This document shows, piece by piece, positions 40,235 through 53,632 of a stretch of DNA of 64,000 nt. Source of the DNA: Scylla paramamosain (Eukaryota > Arthropoda > Malacostraca > Decapoda > Portunidae); NCBI RefSeq assembly GCF_035594125.1, contig NC_087181.1:3053501-3117500 (forward strand), in the 5' to 3' direction. The notes under the pieces were generated by a model, which worked only from the letters and a program-made list of their open reading frames with translations, did not search any database and had not been told where the DNA came from. How positions within the stretch are numbered: position 1 is the first letter of the stretch; each line of letters opens with the position of its first letter. A program made the translations under genes and the position numbers.

Positions 40235-41290
40235 AGTGGAGGAAGTAATAGAGCCGTAAAGACGAAGGAAGGAAGGAAAGAGAGACAGACGGAAGGAAGA
40301 AAGAAAGTAAGGAAAGAAGAGCTACAAGATGAGAGTGAAAATATAAGAAAATGGAAGATGAAAAGAAGATTGCATTGTAAAAATAATCGAATGAGTGTGT
40401 AAATTATTATTAAATAAATGAAACAACGAAAAATTAAATGGGCAGAGAAAAGGTAGGAAATAATCCGAAGTGTTTCATTAATGGACGGAACGTGGGGAAA
40501 AGAGTAACACAAAAGTAAAAAAAGATAAAAGGAAAATTGCATACATACATACATACATGCATAGCCAATAATAAAGAGAGGAAAAAGAAACTAGGCTTAA
40601 GAATCCTCCAGTGAAGGAAAAGTTACTTATGTCAGGAAAAAAAAGCGTTCAATTTGCGCCCCCAGAAAAGTCAGAGAAGAGATTCCAGTATAGCAATGTA
40701 GTGATTTAGCGGAGTATGTATAAAATGTATACCTTCATGGGACATATATTGGCAGGATATGCAGAAATGTGTAATTAAGCAGGACATAGTGGTGATGATA
40801 ATAACAGTAATAATAATAGGACATGTGTAGTGGTGCAAGGAGACAAGTATAGACCGAATATGTAGACATGTGGAAGTGATACGAGCGTACGAATATGAAG
40901 TGCTGAGTAAGGGAAACGTGTGGCGTCATGCTGGTGGTGGTGGTGGTGCTGACAGTGCTGGCGTGGCAACACTCGCCTGACGCAGGTGCTGACGCCGCGA
41001 TTATGTGACCTTGAGAACGTTTCCGCGCCTGAGAGAAAGAAGGAAAAAAAAACGTTTATGAAGAAAGATTTCGTTCGCTTCAGGACTGACACGCTTGGGA
41101 TATTTTTTTTTCTTTTATTTTTACTTGTTCTGGTTTTGTATTTTTCTTTTTACCCTGATTTTTTTTTCCTTTTTGGTGCCGCGAGCTTCGAGCGGAAAAA
41201 GTTTTAGTGTCTTTCTCGCTCATTCTTATTCCTGCGTTTATTCATAATTGTGGCGTGGTTGGAATTATTGCTCTTTTTATTGCTGCTGTT
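40235..41290. other. mostly unique DNA
   Basis: The first 350 bp are purine-rich; a short CATA run lies at 40541-40557 and a GGTGGT patch near 40932. 40960-41040 is GC-richer. Short open frames show no recognisable domain. Confidence 0.35.
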
Positions 41291-41295
41291 ACTGT

Positions 41296-41298
41296 TAC

Positions 41299-41349
<51 letters not shown>

Positions 41350-41350
41350 G
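41296..41350. repeat. (GTT)n microsatellite
   Basis: About 17 GTT units following TACTGTTACTG. Confidence 0.95.
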
Positions 41351-41379
41351 ACTCATTTTACTGTTCATTACTTTTCTGG

Positions 41380-41406
41380 GTTTTCTCCTTTTTTTGCTAG
41401 GTGAGT
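41380..41406 (+). promoter_or_regulatory. candidate recursive splice site
   Basis: A TTTTCTCCTTTTTTTGC tract ends in TAG (41398-41400), which abuts the strong donor GTGAGT (41401-41406). The branch point is less clear than at the other two sites; TTCAT or similar lies about 35 nt upstream. Confidence 0.3.
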
Positions 41407-41449
41407 TTTGGTTGAGTTTTAGGTCGTGCAAGTGAAGCTTCGTGTCTTT

Positions 41450-41680
41450 TACTCACTCACTCTCACTCTCTCATTCACTCATTCAGTCTTTCAGTTTTTC
41501 ATTCCTTTACTCACCCTCACACCCATCATTCCCTCCCTCCCTCCCTCCCTCACTCATCCAATCTTTCACTATTTCATCCCTTTACTGACTCACACTCCCA
41601 TTATTCCCTCACTCACTTACTCACCCACCCCATCCACCCACCCATCCACCCACCCACCCACCCACCCACCCACCCACTCT
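41450..41680. repeat. CACTCATTC-type and (CCCA)n arrays
   Basis: TCACTCACTCTC and TCATTCACTCATTC phrases, plus a duplicated CATTCCCTCCCTCC/CATTATTCCCTCAC context (period about 70 bp), lead into (CCCA)n at about 41624-41675. Confidence 0.8.
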
Positions 41681-42358
<678 letters not shown>

Positions 42359-42565
42359 ACGTTCATCCAATTCGTAAACCTTTTGGGTAGCGTTGGCCTG
42401 ATTTATGAAAGCGAAATAAAGGAGGATTGTAAACGAAAAATATTGCTATTAGTATTTCCCTCTCCGACACGAGTCTCCTCATGCCCCGCGGCTCTCTGGC
42501 CCCGGGGAAAGGGAAATGAAACTGTAGAAAAGTGAGTGAAAATGGAGGCGGAGTGTCTATATGTG

Positions 42566-42566
42566 T

Positions 42567-42637
<71 letters not shown>

Positions 42638-42678
42638 ATGGTGGAGTGAATGTGTGTTCAGAGTACTGGAATGTATTG

Positions 42679-42754
<76 letters not shown>

Positions 42755-42798
42755 CTCCACAGATAAGAAATACTTAAAAAAATGGTCAGAGTATACCT

Positions 42799-42890
<92 letters not shown>
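42566..42890. repeat. two (GA)n arrays and (CA)n
   Basis: (GA)n occupies about 42569-42635 and 42681-42751, and (CA)n about 42802-42889. The spacer GGTGGAGTGAATGTGTGTT resembles the GGCGGAGTGTCTATATGTGTT before the first GA run, so the GA module is a two-copy duplication of about 110 bp. Confidence 0.9.
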
Positions 42891-42892
<2 letters not shown>

Positions 42893-43054
42893 GTACTAGA
42901 AGGTAGCACAGTCAGAAAACAAGACTGAGAATGACAGAAGCTCAACATTTCTCGTGTCATTAAGTCCTGTAGGTGCTAATTAAACCTTCATATGTGAGTG
43001 CAGCAGGTGTGGAAAGTTTGCAGGTGAGTAATTAGCAGGAAAGAGCTCAGGTGA

Positions 43055-43452
43055 TGTGTGTTTACCTGTGTTGAAGTAGCCTTTCTCTTTTTTCGTTTTA
43101 CATACGTTGAAGTAACCTTTTCTCTTTCTTACCGGTGTTGAAGTAACCTTTTTCTTTTTCACCTGTGTTAGTGTCCATTTTTTATTTTGTTTTTCCAGTA
43201 TTTTTTTTCATTTTTTATTCATTTATTTACTTATTATTATTTATTTTATTTTATTTATTTTTTTTATTTATTTATTTATCTTTTTTTTTTTTTTTGACAC
43301 CTATGACTTGGCCGTGTTAGTGTAGCTTCTTCTGCTGGAGTTTATTGCTGAAGTCTGCTGCCTGACGAAGGAGAGGGAGGATGATGTGAGATGTGATGGA
43401 GGGATAACTGAAGGAGTGGGAGGATGATGTGAGGTGTGATGGAGGGTTAACT
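43055..43452. repeat. short tandem duplications
   Basis: GTGTTGAAGTARCCTTTYTC recurs three times at 36-42-bp spacing (43068-43160). A TTTA-rich run follows (43215-43280). A 43-bp unit GAAGGAG-GGGAGGATGATGTGA is present twice (43367-43409 and 43410-43452). Confidence 0.8.
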
Positions 43453-43534
43453 CACTAATGGTGTAATGGATTAGTGAAGTTTACCATGATGAGTTGATAG
43501 AAGTTACGTTTTCCTGAAGCCTTGAGTGTACCTT

Positions 43535-43537
<3 letters not shown>

Positions 43538-43577
<40 letters not shown>

Positions 43578-43785
43578 GGTGGCATACTTCCTTTTCGTTG
43601 ATGCGTTGATTAGACAGGCTGGTCAAGTTTGTGTGTATGCTGTATTTACATATTTACTGCATCTATAGTATACTTTGTGCAGGATATGGATTGCATTCTT
43701 ATCTATACATTTGTTCAGCATCCCCTTCAGTTGTATGTGTATGATGTAGCTAAGTATACTGTGTGTGTGTGTGTGTGTGTGTGTG
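43538..43785. repeat. (GT)n arrays
   Basis: (GT)n ending in GGGTGGGTGGGTGG occupies about 43538-43581, and a second (GT)n about 43760-43785. Confidence 0.9.
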
Positions 43786-44099
43786 AAAGGAAATTGTTTT
43801 TACGTTTCTACTCAACTACAGTTTTTTTTTTCACTAGTAATGCTTTTCGTCCCTGCTTTTACTGGTATCCTTACATTATCATTCTCCACAGTAATTTTGT
43901 CACCATTATATACTGTAATTACAACCACATTTTTTTTTTTTAAGCTCTTTCTTTCGCCACATTTTCTTCACTCACCACACACACATGATCAAAGACTTAC
44001 TCCTGTTCCTTCCCTTCCCTTCCCTTTTATCTCTTTGTACTTTCATTTCCCTCTTTTATACTCTCATTTCCTCCTTTCCCTTTCATTTCCTTGCCTCCC

Positions 44100-44273
<174 letters not shown>

Positions 44274-44319
44274 GCGCTTCTAATCACTTGTTTTCTTGTA
44301 TTTGTGCCATTGTAATTTT

Positions 44320-44790
44320 TTATATACCTATTTCTGTACACCCATTACTCTCCTCACTCCTCCCATTTTTTTTACCCATCCCCGTGTATCTGTTTTCCCT
44401 ATTCTCACGTTTCTCCGTTTTCTTTCATATTTTTCTCCATTTTCATATTGTTTCATTTCCCGTATTCCTATTCTTACCCATTCCACTATTTCCCACCCGT
44501 CTGCTTACATTTTCTCCTTTTCCTTCCTATTTTTTTCCCTATCTCCATACTGTGTCTTTTTTCCTTCCTATTCCTATTGCTCCCCTTCCCAGTACACCTA
44601 TTTCCATTCCCTCAACACTTATTTTTCCTTTTTCCGTCTTATTTTTCCCTTCCCATATCCGTCCCATTTTTCCTCCCATCTCCATATAGTGTCTCCCTCC
44701 CCATTCCCATTCTCACCCATCCCTGTACGCCAATTTTCCTTCCCCGAGCTCTCATTTTCCCTGCCTCCGTCCTTTCGTCACATTACCCTC
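44320..44790. repeat. ~120-bp degenerate array
   Basis: TTTTCATATTGTTTC (about 44437), TCTCCATACTGTGTC (about 44552) and TCTCCATATAGTGTC (about 44679) mark units spaced 115 and 127 bp. Each is followed by TTCCCATTCCTATTC-, CCCATCCCTGTACRCC- and TTTTCCTTYYYC-like blocks in the same order. About four units. Confidence 0.75.
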
Positions 44791-44794
44791 CCTC

Positions 44795-45250
44795 TCTGCC
44801 TCTCCGTGCCCTCTACAATGAACGCGCCTCGCTCTTCTATTACGCGTGTGAATGTCTTCCTCCACTTTTGGCCTCAACGAGCACCCGCCGCATTGGGAGA
44901 TAATGTCGCGGCGCGTGTAGCCTCGGCGCACTTCATCTTCCCTCCAGGCCCCTAAAAGTTCATTTGGCGCCGCTCCGGTTTGTCTCTTTTAATATCGTGG
45001 TTCAGCGCGGCGCCGTAATTTCCGAACCTTTAGTAGACATAACCCGCCGCCAGCTGCTGAGGAACGAGTCGCAGGAACGGGGCGGCTCGTCTTGTTCGCC
45101 TGTCGTGCCGTCGTGTGTTGATGGGTCGCCGCCGCCGTCTCCGCCAAGCCGGAGTTAATGAGGGGTTTTATAGTCGCGTGCAGGACGGTCAGCGGAACGT
45201 GAGGGGAGGGTCAGGGAGGGACACCGCTAAGGACCTGAAGGATTGCTGCC
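44795..45250. other. CpG-dense repeat-free block
   Basis: This is the most CpG-dense stretch of the window, with repeated GGCGCC, CGCGGCG and CCGCCGCC words and no simple array. Frames at 44964-45158 and 45115-45306 (+) are open but unlike any family I know. It may be a promoter-type CpG island, an exon flank or a conserved regulatory element. Confidence 0.3.
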
Positions 45251-45551
45251 AAGGGTTTTTAGCAAGATATAGAGTCTTTTGTGTTTACTTTTATCTTTCA
45301 ATGTAGAGTGATGTAACACTGAAGATGTCTGGAATATTGCTTAGGGCGATTTAAGTAAATGTCATGATTATTCCTTTATATATCAGTGTTAATACAATGA
45401 TTCACGACAGATAGATATATATGGAGATTAAATCCGAAATTTTGCTTGCGTCACTTGGAGTAGACGGAGACCAGACAAATGAGTGCAGAATGGTAGGGAG
45501 GACTGCAGGTGTCAGGGTTGGCTTGAAACAGACGAGCATCTGAAATATAAC

Positions 45552-45625
45552 ATAGAGCAGTGCAGATGGTTGGGGAAGAGAGCAGTGCAGATGGTTGGGG
45601 AAGAGCAGTGCAGATGGTTGAGTGA
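45552..45625. repeat. three-copy 23-28-bp tandem repeat
   Basis: GAGCAGTGCAGATGGTTG followed by GGGAA occurs twice and then GAGCAGTGCAGATGGTTG once more, within 75 bp. Confidence 0.9.
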
Positions 45626-45784
45626 AGCACATGTGACAGCCCAGGAGTCGCAGCAGCCACGCACACTTCCTTCAGCTGAGCCTTGAATCATGACGGAGGC
45701 GCTGCACGGGAACCTTCACACACACGCGAGACTTCTTCTTTTGGCTGTGTCGCTTATGCCTAACTCCACCCAGCAGCTGCAGCA

Positions 45785-45933
<149 letters not shown>

Positions 45934-46019
45934 AAGCCTGTCACCTCCAGTACCGCTGCCTTGCCATCGCCGTCCCGCCAGTGCATTCCAGACTCACTCC
46001 AGGGGAATTTTTTTAAAGA

Positions 46020-46460
46020 TTTACAGTTCTAGTAAAGTTTTATTCGTTGCTTATTTTGAGAATCATCCCCTGAATCGTGACTGTATATATTCCCGATCAG
46101 AACCACAAATAAAAACTAATTTTTTCCTAGATTTTACATTAATTTGACTTCAGCTTGTTTTTTTTATATCACTTCTTTTGAAAATCTGCTTTAGAATCGT
46201 AACCTTATTTTGTCAATCACAAATACAAGTGAATATCTTTTCGAGAGCGTACTTTATTTTTTCTCATTTTTTTCTCACCTTTCTTTGGACATCAGTCTTA
46301 TAATCGTGTCCTTATTTTATGGTAGAGTCACATCCGAGTGTACGTAGTGGACTTTATATCATGATTACTGTTTTACTCTCAGCCTACTTAGAAAAACCAT
46401 AGAATCATGACTACTTCAGCTCGCATCAGACTCACAAATATCCCTAAAAAATACCCCAGC
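46020..46460. repeat. ~110-bp degenerate array
   Basis: GAATCGTGAC (46072), GAATCGTAAC (46194), TAATCGTGTC (46301) and GAATCATGAC (46402) mark four decayed units spaced 122, 107 and 101 bp. Three of the four are followed by a CACAAATA- or CACATCC-like phrase. Confidence 0.65.
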
Positions 46461-47030
46461 AGCGCGCTAAATAGACACTAACCCTCTCTCTACTCCGCAG
46501 CCCTCGGTTTATCTCCTTACCTCTATTTCAGACCCCCTTTCAGTCGCGTAAAAATTAAAGATCAGTCGGAATAAGCCCAGACAAATCCCAGCAATCTGTT
46601 AGCGCTGGGCGGGATGCGTGAAAGAAACCAGCACCGGTGACTGCTTAGCCTGGCCTGCACGTGCCGCCCGCCAGGTGACGAGCAGACCAGGTAGCGGGCT
46701 CAGGTGTGCTGGGAAGTGTCACCTACATAGAAACACCTGGAGAGGGACGCGCTTCTTTTTTGATGAGCAAGAGCAACCAGACGCCGTGTTGTCAGCGCAT
46801 TCTTCCCTTCCCTTCCCGTCCCTTCCCGTCCCTTCCCGTCCTTTTCTTTCCTTTCCCTTCTCTTCTCTCCCTTCCAGGACGATATTTAATTAACGTAAAG
46901 TGTCATAATAGCATCCTGTATTTTTAAGTACGCCCCGCACTTTTGTGACAGTATCCTCCGTCTGACATTTAATTTACGTCAATGGCTTTCTAAAACACCA
47001 TATTTTCTTGTATATATTTACCTTTCAAAA
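46461..47030. repeat. unique DNA with CCCTTCCCGT decamer array
   Basis: A (CCCTTCCCGT)n tract lies at about 46804-46862. The flanks are unique and partly GC-rich, with no supported frame. Confidence 0.7.
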
Positions 47031-47033
47031 CAG

Positions 47034-47166
<133 letters not shown>

Positions 47167-47199
47167 CCGTCCCTTATGACTTTACACAGTGCCTTAGCA

Positions 47200-48430
47200 T
47201 TTGTAAACCCCATTTTATTTTTTACTAAATTTATTAAAGCTAGTATTTGTATCTCTATATCTCTCCAAACAGCGCAGCTCACTCGAGGATACAAGCTGTG
47301 AAGAGTACCTATTTTTCTCTCCTTTCTCGTCTTCCCTTCGTCAGTAGCGAGAACTTTCATCACACCCAATTTTTTTCAGACAGCGCAACTCATAATGTTA
47401 AGAGCGGCGCGACAGAGATCGAGGGTACAGGATGTGAGAAGTGTCGAGTATTCTTCTTCCTTTAGCCTCATTCTTTCCTCTGTGTCGGAAATTACGAGAA
47501 GAGTAGTACCAGGCGCCTCGAGCGAGTGTTTCTATTGAGTGAACGTGGCGGCCGCGTGATGCACAGAGGACAGAAGTACTTGGAGCTCGTTTTTTTATTT
47601 TCCTTCTTTTGTAAATGTCGGAGATTGAGAGTCGGAAAGCGTTGATCGCCTAGAGTGAAGATTTCCAGCAAGTTTTTTTTTGTAGCGGGCGAGTGATGAA
47701 CAGAGAACAGGAGACGAGTGACATATTTAAATTTATTTATCTTCCTTTGTAGGTCAGAGATGTGAATAGCAAGACTATCCAGGCTCTTCAGTTGAATATT
47801 TTCTGCGAGTTCATGTAGCAGGCGAGTGACGGACTGAAGACGGGAGAGGAATGGCGTGTGTTAAATGTCAGGAGCTTTTCTTTTTTTGTATTTTTGTATT
47901 TTTTTTTTTTTCTTTTTCGTGTATGTTGGAAATGGCAGATGACATTACTAACCAGCACCTCGACTTAATATTTCCAGCGAGTTCATGTAGCAGGCGAGTG
48001 ACGAGGAGAGGAGCATGAGGCGAGTGACATGCATAGAATATCTGTATTTCTTTACTTTCCTTCATGTCGGAGATGCGAGTAGCGAGACAGTCAGGCACCT
48101 CTAGTTAATATTTCCAGCGAGTTTATGTAGCGGCGAATGACGAACAGAGAAACCTTAGACCAGTGAGATAAGAAAAAAAAAATTCTTCGCGTATGTTGGA
48201 GATGGCGAGCAACATGACTAACCAGCGCCTCACTTGAATATTTCTAGTGAGTTCATGTAGCGCCGAACGACGAACTGAGAAACAGGAGACGGACAAGTGA
48301 AGTACGAAAAGTATGTGGAGCTTTATCAAGACTTTATTTTTCTTTCCTTTTTTATGCTTCCTTCATGTCGGAGATGCGAGGAACAAGACTACCCAGCGCC
48401 AAAGTGAATATTTCCATGAGTGGCGGACAG
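47200..48430. repeat. ~130-170-bp degenerate satellite, about 8-9 units
   Basis: Units begin GTCGGAGATGCGAGTAGCRA (or GTTGGARATGGC) at 47483, 47617, 47753, 47925, 48066, 48195 and 48367, spaced 134, 136, 172, 141, 129 and 172 bp. A decayed start lies near 47340. Each continues GACTAACCAGCGCCTC, TTGAATATTTCCAGCGAG, TTCATGTAGCAGGCGAGTGA, CGAACAGAGAACAGGAG and a T-rich tail. Unit length varies mainly through the T-rich tail. Confidence 0.9.
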
Positions 48431-49190
48431 GAGGACGAGCAGCACGCGGGGAGTCTTCATGGCCTTGCAGAGACACCACGGCCAAGTGAGATTATGTTCT
48501 CTCGCCGCTGACTCAAGCTCGGCACTGGCGGTCCGTGAACACCCAACTCCCCGCTGCGAAACTTGAGAGAAATCCCGCGAGAATTGAAAGACGACGCGCC
48601 GCTGAGAAATGCCGCCGCCCTTGATAGATAAGACAGCTGGAGACGAGGCCAGGCTGAGATTTGCCTTAAAGAAGATGTCGAGTTGTAGCGGTGGAGGGGC
48701 GGGGTGCTGGAAGGGTGAGGGTGAGTGCTGTGAGTTAGGATAGGGTGCAAGGGATGACATAGGAGAGGCATAGGGACTTAGGCAAGGGGAATGTTATGAA
48801 TAAGAGTACAGGATGCAAGGGTGGAAGTTAAGGAGGAAGGGAGGGTGACTGTAGGGATTTTTGTACACAGGTGTAGAGAGATGGGACGTTTGGAAGAGTG
48901 AAGATGATGATTGTGACGTAGGGAAGAGAATGCTGGTAGTTTATGACCTCAGGAATGGTTGATGGAGGAGGTAGAGAGGTCTGGATAGGTGGGATGGTGA
49001 TTAGGGTGAAGAGAAAGGGTTTGTGTCCTTAGAAAAGGTACGTAATAGAGGTGGTTGTTCCAGAAGGTAAGGAGGATGATTAGAATGTAAAGGATGGATT
49101 TGTCGGCCTAAGGAGAGGTACAAGGAGTATGAGATCGCTGTGTTAGGATGAAAGGTGATGATATTGCTCCTAGTCATTATTTATTCAGCT
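48431..49190. other. GC-rich unique DNA, then GT/GA-rich DNA
   Basis: 48431-48660 is CpG-containing and repeat-free. From 48700 to 49170 GGATGCAAGGG-, GATGGTGATTAG- and TAAGGAGAGGTAC-like phrases recur irregularly, perhaps an old ~95-bp array. Frames on the - strand (48389-48771) show no known domain. Confidence 0.35.
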
Positions 49191-50040
49191 TCAAACAGCC
49201 ACCCAGCCCCGCCGCCCGCCTGCCAGTTCCTCCCGCGCGGCGCCGCACGTAATGGCCACCGCAGGACCAGCATCTCATGTAGTATTTATTCCATCCGTCA
49301 CGGTGCTCACGCGACCCTTTGAGCCTTGAATGGAACACATCACCGGACGCACTTTTTCACTTAACGAGTTGCGAGATTAAATTTACTCTGGCGGCGTACA
49401 GTGAGTGACGGAGCGAGGGTCAGCTGTTGCTCTCGGCATCCTCATCCTGCTCCCAAATCATGCCTGACCATACTGTACACAGAGTCTGGTGAACACATGG
49501 CTGTTTGCTAAGGCCGCGCGCTGTTTACCTAACACTGCAATAATATTACTGGAGGAAAAAAATCACATTGAAAGTTTAAGTGGCCAGCGAGGAGAGGGTC
49601 GCGCTGCCTGGCTTTATAATATTAAATCACGGACGTGGAGCACTTGTGTACACACGCTGAGAGGCTCTGAGGGGAGGCTGCTGTGTGCGATGGACCTGCC
49701 AAAATGGAACTCCCTTTGTGACCACCCCGGTTCTACCTCCTGCCGTCCACCCCCGAGCCCCACCCACCGGAGATATATAGAAAAAGATGCCTCGGTGGGG
49801 TAAGGGAAAAGCGGCCCTAAGGTAGCTATACATGAGGCGCATTTAAGGATATAATGCCATTGTTTGTTGTCGCATCTCGGGAGTGGCAAGGTGGACGGCG
49901 CGGCGAGGCGAGGCAGGACGAGCGGGAGGAAAAAATAAAACACAGAAAGAACCGCTGAGTGTGTCTGTCTCTTTAGGGGGATATTTTGACGCTCCGCTAA
50001 TCAAGGGAGACGACCCGGAGCTTGTAGTGGGCAGGTGACA
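49190..50040. other. GC-rich unique DNA
   Basis: Repeat-free, with CpG-rich words near 49210-49250. Open frames at 49489-49803 (+) and 49614-49943 (-) overlap antisense and match nothing I know. GGAGATATATAGAAAAAG near 49769 is only loosely TATA-like. Confidence 0.35.
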
Positions 50041-50044
50041 TGGC

Positions 50045-50047
<3 letters not shown>

Positions 50048-50116
<69 letters not shown>

Positions 50117-50151
50117 TGTGTGTGTATGTGTGTGTGTGTGTGTGTGTGTGT
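50048..50151. repeat. (GT)n microsatellite
   Basis: A GT run of about 104 bp with two TA interruptions. Confidence 0.95.
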
Positions 50152-50677
50152 TGTGATAATAGGTAAAGCTTTTCAACGTGTTAGTTTTTCGTGGCCAGTT
50201 TGTCATTCCAGTGCACATCAGCGCGTTCAGAAAGCCTCGCCTATCATGCAGGCTGCGAGGAGGGATGCGGTCTGGCGGGGAGAAGAATTAACAGCGAAAA
50301 ATGATAGAACAGCAAGAAAAGGAGGGCAAAATAAGTGACCTAAAAATAAAACGAACAGATAGAAAGGGAAGGGAAGGGGAATTCGTAATGATATACGAAA
50401 TGTTGGGAAAACAAGAATGACATCGCCTCTGGAAATGACAGGTTTCCTGCAGACAGTCAGGTACAAATGTTGCATATGAGGGAAGTCAAGCATAAGAAGC
50501 GGAAGGAAAGAAAGAGAGGGGGGAAAAAGACAGGAGGGAGGGAGGGAGGGCTGGATGGCGTCTTTGGACAAGCGCCAGAGTGTGTGAACCCTCTGTACTT
50601 TTTTTGATAGTGAAATCCTCCGTGAATGTTCCGCCATTTTGCGAGGAAAGATGCGTTTGACACTTTCATGGCTCCTG

Positions 50678-50930
50678 CCTCTGCTGCTGCTGCTGCTGCT
50701 GGAACACCGCCTGGAATATGTATGTATGTGTTAGCCAGTGATTTATTGCCGAAAAATATTACACAGCGTAGGAGGGAAGTGGTGGTGGTGGTGGTTCTCT
50801 GTCCCATCTTGAAATACAAAACTACCTTGAGATGCTGTAGGTGGTGGTGGTGGTGGTGGTGGTGGTGGTGGTTCTCTGTTCCGTCATGAAGTACAAAGCA
50901 GCCTTGAGAAGCATTGGCACGGGTGGACAG
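50678..50930. repeat. (GCT)n and duplicated (GGT)n module
   Basis: A short (GCT)n occupies about 50678-50700. (GGT)n followed by TTCTCTGTYCC-TCWTGAARTACAAA and CCTTGAGA occurs twice: GTTCTCTGT at 50794 and 50871, a period of 77 bp. Confidence 0.85.
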
Positions 50931-51136
50931 AGCTCTTTGATTTAACTTGCTTGCTTTTGTCTGGCGTGTTTTTCTCGTCGCCTGCTTTTACCTGCATTTT
51001 GTCGCACGTTTCCTCTCAGATTATGAAGTGAAAGGTCATTTGCCGGGCGAGGTCAGATGAGGTCAGTCCGCATTACCCGGAGTGGTTGTTAATGTTCTTT
51101 TCCAGTGGCCGTGTTGACGTGCATGTTATCGCCGAG

Positions 51137-51372
<236 letters not shown>

Positions 51373-51499
51373 CATTGACTGCACCTGCGCGAGGCTCAGT
51401 GTGGTACATATGTAGTAATAAAAAACATGGTTAATGACGTAATCCCATAGTTATTAGAGACAAGAGACGTTACGTAGTGCACATCATGACCCAGACACA

Positions 51500-51862
51500 T
51501 ATTAAGGCAGGTTTCAATGGAATTTTAGCTGGAGTATTCCGAGACTTGAAAGTAAAAAAAGACCTCGGGAGAGACGTAAAGAGAAGCAAGAACCAGACTG
51601 TATCTGGTGCTTGGAAATAGAAGGAAAGTCGTATTGTAAGACGTAAAGAGTAAAAATAAGTATATTATATTCAGTGTCTTAAAAGTAAAATACACGTAGG
51701 GAGAGACTTAAAGAGAAACAAGAAGTATACGGTATTCTGTGGCTTAAAAGAAAGCATCTAAGGAAGAGATGTAAAGAAAAGCAAGAAGTAGACATTATTC
51801 TGCGATTTTAGAGTAGAAAAAGAGACATAAGGAGACACGGAGGAGTAAAGAGAAGCGAGGGT
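51500..51862. repeat. ~68-bp degenerate array
   Basis: GAGACGTAAAGAGAAGCAAG and variants lie near 51571, 51638, 51703, 51766 and 51843. Each is followed by TATTCTGTGGCTTAAAAGTA-like sequence. Five units. Confidence 0.8.
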
Positions 51863-52061
51863 GATGCAGCGTCCGTCCCAAGCAGTCCATCCATTGGCGG
51901 CGGAACGAAGGACGCATCAGGAGAATCACGAACAATTGGTGCAAAGTGCGGCACAACCATTGTGTTGCTGGGAGTTTTGTGGTGAGCGAGGCGCCAAAAT
52001 ATTTCACCGGCCACCATGTCAAGGCCCCGCGACTAGGAATTGTTGTGTCCTAAAGAAGCGA

Positions 52062-52110
52062 GTGACAACACAGGCAGACAGACACAGACAGACAGACAGA
52101 CAGACAGACG
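52062..52110. repeat. (CAGA)n microsatellite
   Basis: A tetranucleotide CAGA run of about 40 bp. Confidence 0.9.
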
Positions 52111-52359
52111 GTTAATTCAGCTTGTATACCTTGTGATGTCACTTATTGTCTGTTTGGTGACAACGGTGACTGCTTACGCCTCGAGGTCATTAATAAGTGT
52201 GATTGGTAAGATTTTTTTCATTAATTGTTTTGGGGAAAAAATGTATATTTGTATTTGATAGCGATGAAGGCTCCGCTCTCACATCAGATCTACATATATA
52301 TATTTTATGTGGCTTTGTTTTTTTTTTTGTTTTTTTTTTGTTTTGTTTTTTTAATTCCC

Positions 52360-53360
52360 TAATCTGAAAAAAAGAAGAGATAGATTTTTTTTACCTTGTC
52401 TTTCTTATTTGCCTAATGAGAAACAAGAAAAGTTAATAGTATTTCGATTTTCTACTCAACTAAGATATCTTCTTTTAGAGATCTGTTATTTTTCAATTTT
52501 ACTTATCTAATCTGAAAGAAGTTTATTTATTTATTTTATTTTATACCTATTCCTGCTTACCTAATCTAAAAGAAGAAATAAGTGATTTTTTTTTTACCTA
52601 CCTAATCTGAAAGAAGAGATAAGAAGTGACGTGCCCGGATATATTGCTCTTCTCTGGGATCCTCAATGATTTTTCGTGATATTATATTGGCTTTACTTAA
52701 TCGGGAAGAAGCGAATAAGAGAAGAGATGGAAGATTAAATACTTGATCGTCTTGCGCCATGAAAATATTGCTCCTCATGATCCTCACTGATTCTTCGTGT
52801 TATTATTAGACTTTTTACTCAGTGGGAAAGGAGAGAATAAGTCAAATCCCTAATGGCACAGCTTGGTCTTGCTCCGTGAAAGTATAACTCATTGTAAGCG
52901 TCCCTGGTGACTTATTTCTTTACTTGGCTGGAAAGAGAAGAATGAGAGATGAGGAGTGCCTGGCTGTGTGTCTACGTCTGAAAGTATGAGAATATTGGTC
53001 TTGTGACGCCCGCAGACTTAGCCTTCTTATTGCTAGTGAAAATATGACAATGGTAGTGAGAACATGACTCTTTTTCATGCATTTGTTAGTAACTATGACT
53101 TGTTTATTTATCTGTTAGTGACTATATAAGAACATGAGAAAATAAGGAAAGCTGCAAGAATCCATCAGACCTACAAGTGGTAATTCCTGTATATGGTTGT
53201 TCTTCATTCGTTTCCTGGTGGCTATATGACTATTCTTCATTCATTTGCTATATATGTATCATCATTAATTTGCTAGTAACTGATTTTTCTCCATTCATTT
53301 ACTAGTGATTATATATCTTCATTAATTTGCTAGTGACTATATGACTCGTTCTTTCATGTG
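52360..53360. repeat. three successive degenerate arrays
   Basis: From 52360 to 52635 TTACCTAATCTGAAAGAAGA recurs at about 50-60 bp. From 52636 to 53010 TATTGCTCYTCNTGATCCTC / GATTYTTCGTGATATTATT / GGGAAAGAAGAGAATAAG recurs about every 125-130 bp (three units). From 53035 to 53350 TTCTTCATTCATTTGCTAGTGACTATAT variants recur every 40-50 bp. Confidence 0.7.
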
Positions 53361-53632
53361 AGTAACACTAGACTGATTTCAAACCAAACTGACCGACCAT
53401 TTGAAACATCCTTCAATAATTAACCTCCAGGTAGTGACAGACTGAGCAGACTCTTCCTTCTAATTTATACACCCTTAGTCAGTCTCCATAACATTAAAAA
53501 ATAAATAAATAACAAAGATAAAACTACAGCCACTGAAAGATATTAAGTACTCAGTCATTCCTTCTGTCAGCGATGTCTCGAAATTTTACATTAAACGTGA
53601 CCAACCAGACCGCTATATTTTGAGACCAAGGA

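Noticed and set aside
43005..43035. TTTGCAG|GTGAGT as another fused splice site
   Set aside because: The donor is good but the upstream sequence (GGTGTGGAAAGTTTG) lacks a pyrimidine tract.
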